Of a stretch of DNA of 7,388 bases, positions 4,221 to 7,388 are shown one piece after another. Positions within the stretch are counted from its first letter, which is position 1, and each line of letters opens with the position of its first letter. This DNA is from an uncultured Eubacteriales bacterium (GTDB taxonomy: Bacteria; Bacillota; Clostridia; Christensenellales; Aristaeellaceae). Under the pieces are notes generated by a model. The model did not search any database. It was not told where the DNA came from and saw only the letters and a list, made by a program, of their open reading frames with translations. The stretch is from contig CACZOT010000391.1 of NCBI GenBank assembly GCA_902782795.1, forward strand, positions 1 to 7,388, read 5' to 3'. The translations under genes were made by a program, and so were the position numbers.

Positions 4221-7193
4221 TCAGAAGAAGCTGAGCTGCTGCGCCGCGGGCTTCGGCGCGCGGACCCGCTCGCGCGCGAGGCCGAGCTCCCCGGCAAAGG
4301 CTGAGAGCGGCCGCGCTCCGCTGACGATCAGCTCCTCCCGGGCGCGCGTCATGCCGACGAACAGGAGCCGACGCTCCTCTTCCCAATCGGCGGGGCGTCC
4401 CTCGCTCTCCGATGGGAAAAGCCCCTCGGTGAGCCCGGCGAGGAACACCACCGGGAACTCCAGCCCCTTGGAGGCGTGGATGGTCATCAGCCGCACCGCG
4501 CCGGAGGAGCGCTTCGCCCCGGAGGCGCGGCGGATATCCGCCTCCTCGCCCAGAAGCAGGGCGTCCAGGAGCGCGCGCATGTCGGCGTACTGGATGGACG
4601 TCTCCATCAGCCGTGCGATCCCCTCGCCGCCGCCGTTCCGCCCGGCCCACCGCTCCAGGAGCAGGCGCGGCTTCTCCTTCTCCCAGCCGGCCCAGAGGTC
4701 CTCCGAGGGGAGCTCTCCCGAGGCGAGGGCCTCGAAATGTCGCAGGCACGCGCGCACGCGCTCGTCCTCCAGCCAATCCCCGCGGCCCAGGACCAGGGCG
4801 GGGATGTCGTCGTGCCGGAGGGCTTTTTCGATGATCTCCAACTGCCGATGGGTGCGGCAGAGCACGGCCATTTCGGAGAAGGCGCGCGCCTCGCCCACCG
4901 CGCTGTGGCGGTGCGCCTCGAGCATATCCAGGCCGCCGGCCAGGCGGGCGATCTCCCCCGCGATCCAGACCGCCTCCGCGAAGGGCGTATCCGCCTCCAG
5001 AAAGCGCGCGGGGACGCCGGAGGGCCGACGGGGCAGGAGGCTCCGCTCGCCGCCGGGGTTCCGGGAGATGAGGGCGCAGGCGGCGCGGCAGATCTCGGGC
5101 GTGGAGCGGTAGTTTTCCTCCAGGCGGATCCGGCGCAGGCCGGGACGCTGGGCGGCGAGCTCCTCAAAGCAGCGGGCGCTGGCCCCGCGGAAGCCATAGA
5201 TGGATTGGTCCGCGTCGCCGATGACGAACAGGCTGCCGCCGCCCGCGCTCCAGTGCAAAACCAGGCGGCGCTGGGCGGCGTTGGTGTCCTGGAACTCGTC
5301 CACGAGCAAATGCGCTCCGGGGCGCTTTTTCAGGCGCAGCGCGTCCAGGAGGAGGCCGTCCATATCGCGGGCGTTCGCCGCGTCGAGACGGCGCTCGTAG
5401 GCGGCGACGATCGGGACGAGACGATCATCCGGCGCGAGATCGCCCAGACGCGCCAGGGAGATCTGCCGCAGGGCCTCTCGCGCGCCGAGGCCGCTGCCCG
5501 TCTCCCGCGCGGCGTCCCCGGCCAGAGCGAGGCTCTCCTCCCCGCCGATCAAGCGCTTGTCGCCGCCGAGAAGGCGCAGGGCCACGGCATGGAAGGTCCC
5601 GATCGTCATGCCGCGCAGGGCCGCTTTCCCGCCCAGCCGCGCCTCCAGGCGCTCGCGCAGCTCGGCGGCGGCCTGGTTGGTGAAAGTGACGGCGGTGATC
5701 TCCGCGGGGCGGACGCCGTCGCGGATCATGCGCTCGATGCGCGCCACCAGCGTTTTCGTCTTGCCCGTGCCCGGCCCGGCGACGACGGCCACGCTCTCCT
5801 CCCGCGCCTCGACGGCCTCCCGCTGGGCGCTGTTGAGCGCTTCCGCGGCGGGAGAGGACGCCTCCCCGGAGGCGTCTTTCCGGCGCAGGCTGGCGGCGGA
5901 AAGACGCCTGGCAGCGCGGACGGGCGAGGCGGCGAAGAGGCTCGTCTGGCCGGAGAGGGCGCTGCGCTCCTGGGGCGTGAAGATGGTGACGCGGCCGTAC
6001 TGCCCGTCGAAGCCGGGTTCCAGGCGCACCTCCCCCGCGCGCACGCGCCGCACGCCCTCGGCGACGAGCTCTCCCGCGGCGGAGCGGATCTCCTCCAGGG
6101 GCGCTTCCCGCAGCACGGTGAACTCCGGCCCCACCGCGCCGAGCAGCTCCTCGTACAGGGCCTGGGCGCGCGCGCCCTCCGCGGAGACGCCGAGGCTCGC
6201 GCCGACGGTCTCGGCCAGGGGCACGAGCCGCTCGAAGGGCTTGGCGGATGCGGGACGCGCGCCCTCCGGGCGGTCGGCCAGCTCCAGCACGCGGTGTTCC
6301 ACGCCTGTGGTGAGCCTGCGCCCGCATACGGGGCACTTTCCGCCGAGGGCCGCGGCCTCCTCGGGCCGCAGACAGACGCGGCAGGCGCGGTGGCCGTCCC
6401 AGTGGTACTTGCCCTCCTCGGGGAAGAACTCCACCGTGCCGAGGAACCCTTCGCCCGTTTGCAGGGAGCGGCGCAGGCTGTCGAAGCTGGGACATTCCGC
6501 CAGGAGGTTGGCCTCCCGTCCGAGCTTGGAGGGCGAATGGGCGTCCGAATTAGAGACGAGCAGGTATGGATCCAGCGCGGAGACGCGCCAGTTCATGGGC
6601 GGATCGGAGGAAAGGCCGGTCTCGAGGGCGTGGATCTCGCCGGAGAGATCGCCGAAGCATTCCTCCAGCGTGTCGAACCCCGAAAACGCCCCGAAGAGCG
6701 AGAAGTGCGGCGTCCAGATATGCGCGGGGATGAGCACGGCGCGCGGGTCGGTCTCCAGGAGGATCTCCAGAAGATCGCGGCTGTCCAGGCCGAGGATGGG
6801 CCGTCCGTCCGAATGGATGTTGCCGATCCGCTCCAGGCGCTCGGCGAAGCGGTCCGCCGCCTCCAGGGAGGGCAGGAGGACCACGTTGTGCACCTTGCGC
6901 GTGCGGCCGGCTTTTTTGTAGATGGAGCTGATCTCGCCCGTGAGGACGAACCGCGGCGCCTCTCCCGGAGCGAGGCCGGGCAGGCGCAGGTCCTCCCGCA
7001 GGGTATAGAGGCCGCTCCCGTCTTCCACGAGGGCGGCGCGCAGCTCCTCGCGCCAGGCGGGATGGGTGCAATCTCCCGTGCCCACGATGCCGATGCCCTT
7101 GCGCCGGGCCCAATAGTCCAGGTGCGGCGCGTCGCCCTCGCGGCTGGTGGCGCGCGAGAAGCGGGAATGGATATGCAGATCGGCAATGGGCAT
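4221..7193 (-). CDS. EndoQ-type PHP endonuclease fused to UvrD/PcrA-type SF1 helicase
   Basis: A 990-residue repair protein made of two modules. Residues 1-250 are an endonuclease Q PHP domain: DLHIHSRFSRATS with H7/H9, GTGDCTHP with D41/H44, E87 in TGEISSIYKK, H158 in PAHIW, and SNSDAHSPSK with D217/H219. A zinc site follows (C271, C274, C287, C290), and this module ends near 420. EndoQ enzymes nick DNA 5' of deaminated bases and abasic sites. Residues 452-990 are an SF1A helicase: Q-motif LNSAQREA, Walker A AGPGTGKT (472-479), TFTNQAAAELRERL, VDEFQD (631-636), GDADQSIYGFRGA (659-671), LEENYRST (691-698), TIHASKGLEFPVVFL (904-918) and VGMTRARE (946-953). Its roughly 540 residues are shorter than PcrA, implying compact accessory subdomains. 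QTSLF (416-420) and terminal QLSFF (986-990) resemble beta-clamp-binding peptides. The start at 7193 is chosen for its ribosome binding site and the family N-terminus MPIADLHIHS; an in-frame ATG at 7382 is rejected. All catalytic motifs are intact. Confidence 0.95.
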   Translation of the reverse strand: MPIADLHIHSRFSRATSREGDAPHLDYWARRKGIGIVGTGDCTHPAWREELRAALVEDGSGLYTLREDLRLPGLAPGEAPRFVLTGEISSIYKKAGRTRKVHNVVLLPSLEAADRFAERLERIGNIHSDGRPILGLDSRDLLEILLETDPRAVLIPAHIWTPHFSLFGAFSGFDTLEECFGDLSGEIHALETGLSSDPPMNWRVSALDPYLLVSNSDAHSPSKLGREANLLAECPSFDSLRRSLQTGEGFLGTVEFFPEEGKYHWDGHRACRVCLRPEEAAALGGKCPVCGRRLTTGVEHRVLELADRPEGARPASAKPFERLVPLAETVGASLGVSAEGARAQALYEELLGAVGPEFTVLREAPLEEIRSAAGELVAEGVRRVRAGEVRLEPGFDGQYGRVTIFTPQERSALSGQTSLFAASPVRAARRLSAASLRRKDASGEASSPAAEALNSAQREAVEAREESVAVVAGPGTGKTKTLVARIERMIRDGVRPAEITAVTFTNQAAAELRERLEARLGGKAALRGMTIGTFHAVALRLLGGDKRLIGGEESLALAGDAARETGSGLGAREALRQISLARLGDLAPDDRLVPIVAAYERRLDAANARDMDGLLLDALRLKKRPGAHLLVDEFQDTNAAQRRLVLHWSAGGGSLFVIGDADQSIYGFRGASARCFEELAAQRPGLRRIRLEENYRSTPEICRAACALISRNPGGERSLLPRRPSGVPARFLEADTPFAEAVWIAGEIARLAGGLDMLEAHRHSAVGEARAFSEMAVLCRTHRQLEIIEKALRHDDIPALVLGRGDWLEDERVRACLRHFEALASGELPSEDLWAGWEKEKPRLLLERWAGRNGGGEGIARLMETSIQYADMRALLDALLLGEEADIRRASGAKRSSGAVRLMTIHASKGLEFPVVFLAGLTEGLFPSESEGRPADWEEERRLLFVGMTRAREELIVSGARPLSAFAGELGLARERVRAPKPAAQQLSFF

Positions 7194-7200
7194 GGCGGCC

Positions 7201-7207
7201 CCTCCTT
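7201..7207 (-). promoter_or_regulatory. ribosome binding site that fixes the helicase start
   Basis: On the minus strand AAGGAGG, within AAAAGGAGGGG, lies 7 bases before ATG 7193-7191. It decides the start in favour of MPIADLHIHS over a 63-residue upstream in-frame extension that shows no family similarity. Confidence 0.9.
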
Positions 7208-7225
7208 TTGTGTTGTGACGCCTTG

Positions 7226-7246
7226 GGGGGATTTCGCAAATCTCCC
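7226..7246. repeat. inverted repeat in the helicase leader
   Basis: GGGGGATTT (7226-7234) and AAATCTCCC (7238-7246) pair around a CGC loop. On a plus-strand transcript all nine positions pair, with one G-U; on the minus strand there is one A-C mismatch. No T run follows in either direction. It lies about 18 bases upstream of the helicase ribosome binding site, so it could be a leader structure, an operator or the remnant of an upstream gene's terminator. Confidence 0.35.
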
Positions 7247-7260
7247 GGCGGGCGGCCTTC

Positions 7261-7388
7261 TCTCCGACAAACTGGAATTTATCATCCAAACTGATCGATA
7301 AATATGAAGAGCCCGGTATCTTCGTCGAAAACAGCAAACTCGAAGCCACGAGCTGCTTGGCCCAAGAAGCTGAAATAACCATGCAGCA
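7261..7388. other. lower-GC flank, possible end of another gene
   Basis: Counting by hand, 59 of 128 bases are G or C (about 46%), well below the rest of the window. On the minus strand a frame enters from the window edge and ends at TGA 7284-7282, reading LHGYFSFLGQ, then GFEFAVFDEDTG, then LFIFIDQFG. This would be the 3' end of an unrecognised gene upstream of the helicase. The antisense plus-strand frame is also open (KYEEPGIFVENSKLEATS), with no ATG, GTG or TTG start and no ribosome binding site before 7381, so the coding strand cannot be settled. ATTTATC (7277-7283) and GATAAAT (7297-7303) form a 7-base inverted repeat. A weak extended -10-like TGATAAATT is present on the minus strand near 7276-7284, and is the only promoter candidate seen for the helicase. 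Confidence 0.3.

Noticed and set aside
4476..7301. Very long plus-strand open frame opposite the helicase gene
   Set aside because: It is antisense to a protein with every EndoQ and SF1 motif intact. Long antisense frames are expected opposite high-GC genes because stop codons are rare there.
7304..7378. 24-codon basic mini-ORF on the plus strand (MKSPVSSSKTAN onward)
   Set aside because: There is no ribosome binding site, it is very short, and it overlaps other equally plausible open frames.
7194..7382. In-frame N-terminal extension of the helicase from ATG 7382 (MVISASWAKQ onward)
   Set aside because: The ribosome binding site at 7201-7207 and the EndoQ N-terminus MPIADLHIHS place the start at 7193. 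The extension shows no family similarity and crosses a hairpin and lower-GC sequence.
1..7388. CRISPR array, tRNA, rRNA, insertion sequence or integrase attachment site
   Set aside because: No regularly spaced repeats, cloverleaf, rRNA core, transposase motifs or target-site duplications were seen on either strand.

Overview
The window is GC-rich throughout (by eye roughly two thirds G+C, with G/C dominating third codon positions). It carries strong AGGAGG-type ribosome binding sites and compact genes. The protein families present are a YbxB-type methyltransferase, a trans-editing ProX/PrdX deacylase, an EndoQ-UvrD fusion and a NupP/NupQ-type permease pair. Together they fit a high-GC member of the Bacillota (Clostridia-like, possibly an uncultured gut or anaerobic lineage). 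That placement is an inference from gene content only.

Layout. (1) 1-1213, plus strand: the last 69 codons of one ABC permease and a complete second permease, the usual end of a BMP/nucleoside-type importer operon. (2) 1214-1548: a 335-base non-coding gap rich in complementary segments. It holds a GC hairpin, a 157-base element (1271-1427) that folds by eye into a closing stem with two internal hairpins, a 12-base tandem duplication and a weak extended -10 motif. (3) 1549-4137, plus strand: four closely spaced genes that look like one operon, namely a YbxB/RsmC-like methyltransferase, an M24 Xaa-Pro peptidase (start overlaps the previous stop), a small homologue of the Anabaena sensory rhodopsin transducer (ASRT), and a YbaK/ProX-family aminoacyl-tRNA deacylase. 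(4) 4149-4194: a perfect 20-bp hairpin with A and T runs on either side, a bidirectional terminator between convergent genes. (5) 4221-7193, minus strand: one 990-residue protein joining an EndoQ-type PHP nuclease with a four-cysteine zinc site to a UvrD/PcrA-type SF1 helicase. (6) 7194-7388: the helicase leader, then a stretch at about 46% G+C that may hold the end of another gene.

How the genes may work together. The importer likely takes up nucleosides or related small molecules. The four-gene operon mixes rRNA methylation, proline-peptide breakdown, tRNA proofreading and a small-molecule-binding domain, so it has a loose translation/amino-acid theme but no clear single pathway. The EndoQ-UvrD protein should recognise deaminated or abasic DNA, nick it and unwind from the nick in one polypeptide. 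It carries two candidate beta-clamp-binding peptides, one at the end of each module. The most unusual items are this double-tagged repair fusion, the unexplained structured intergenic element and the rhodopsin-less ASRT homologue.
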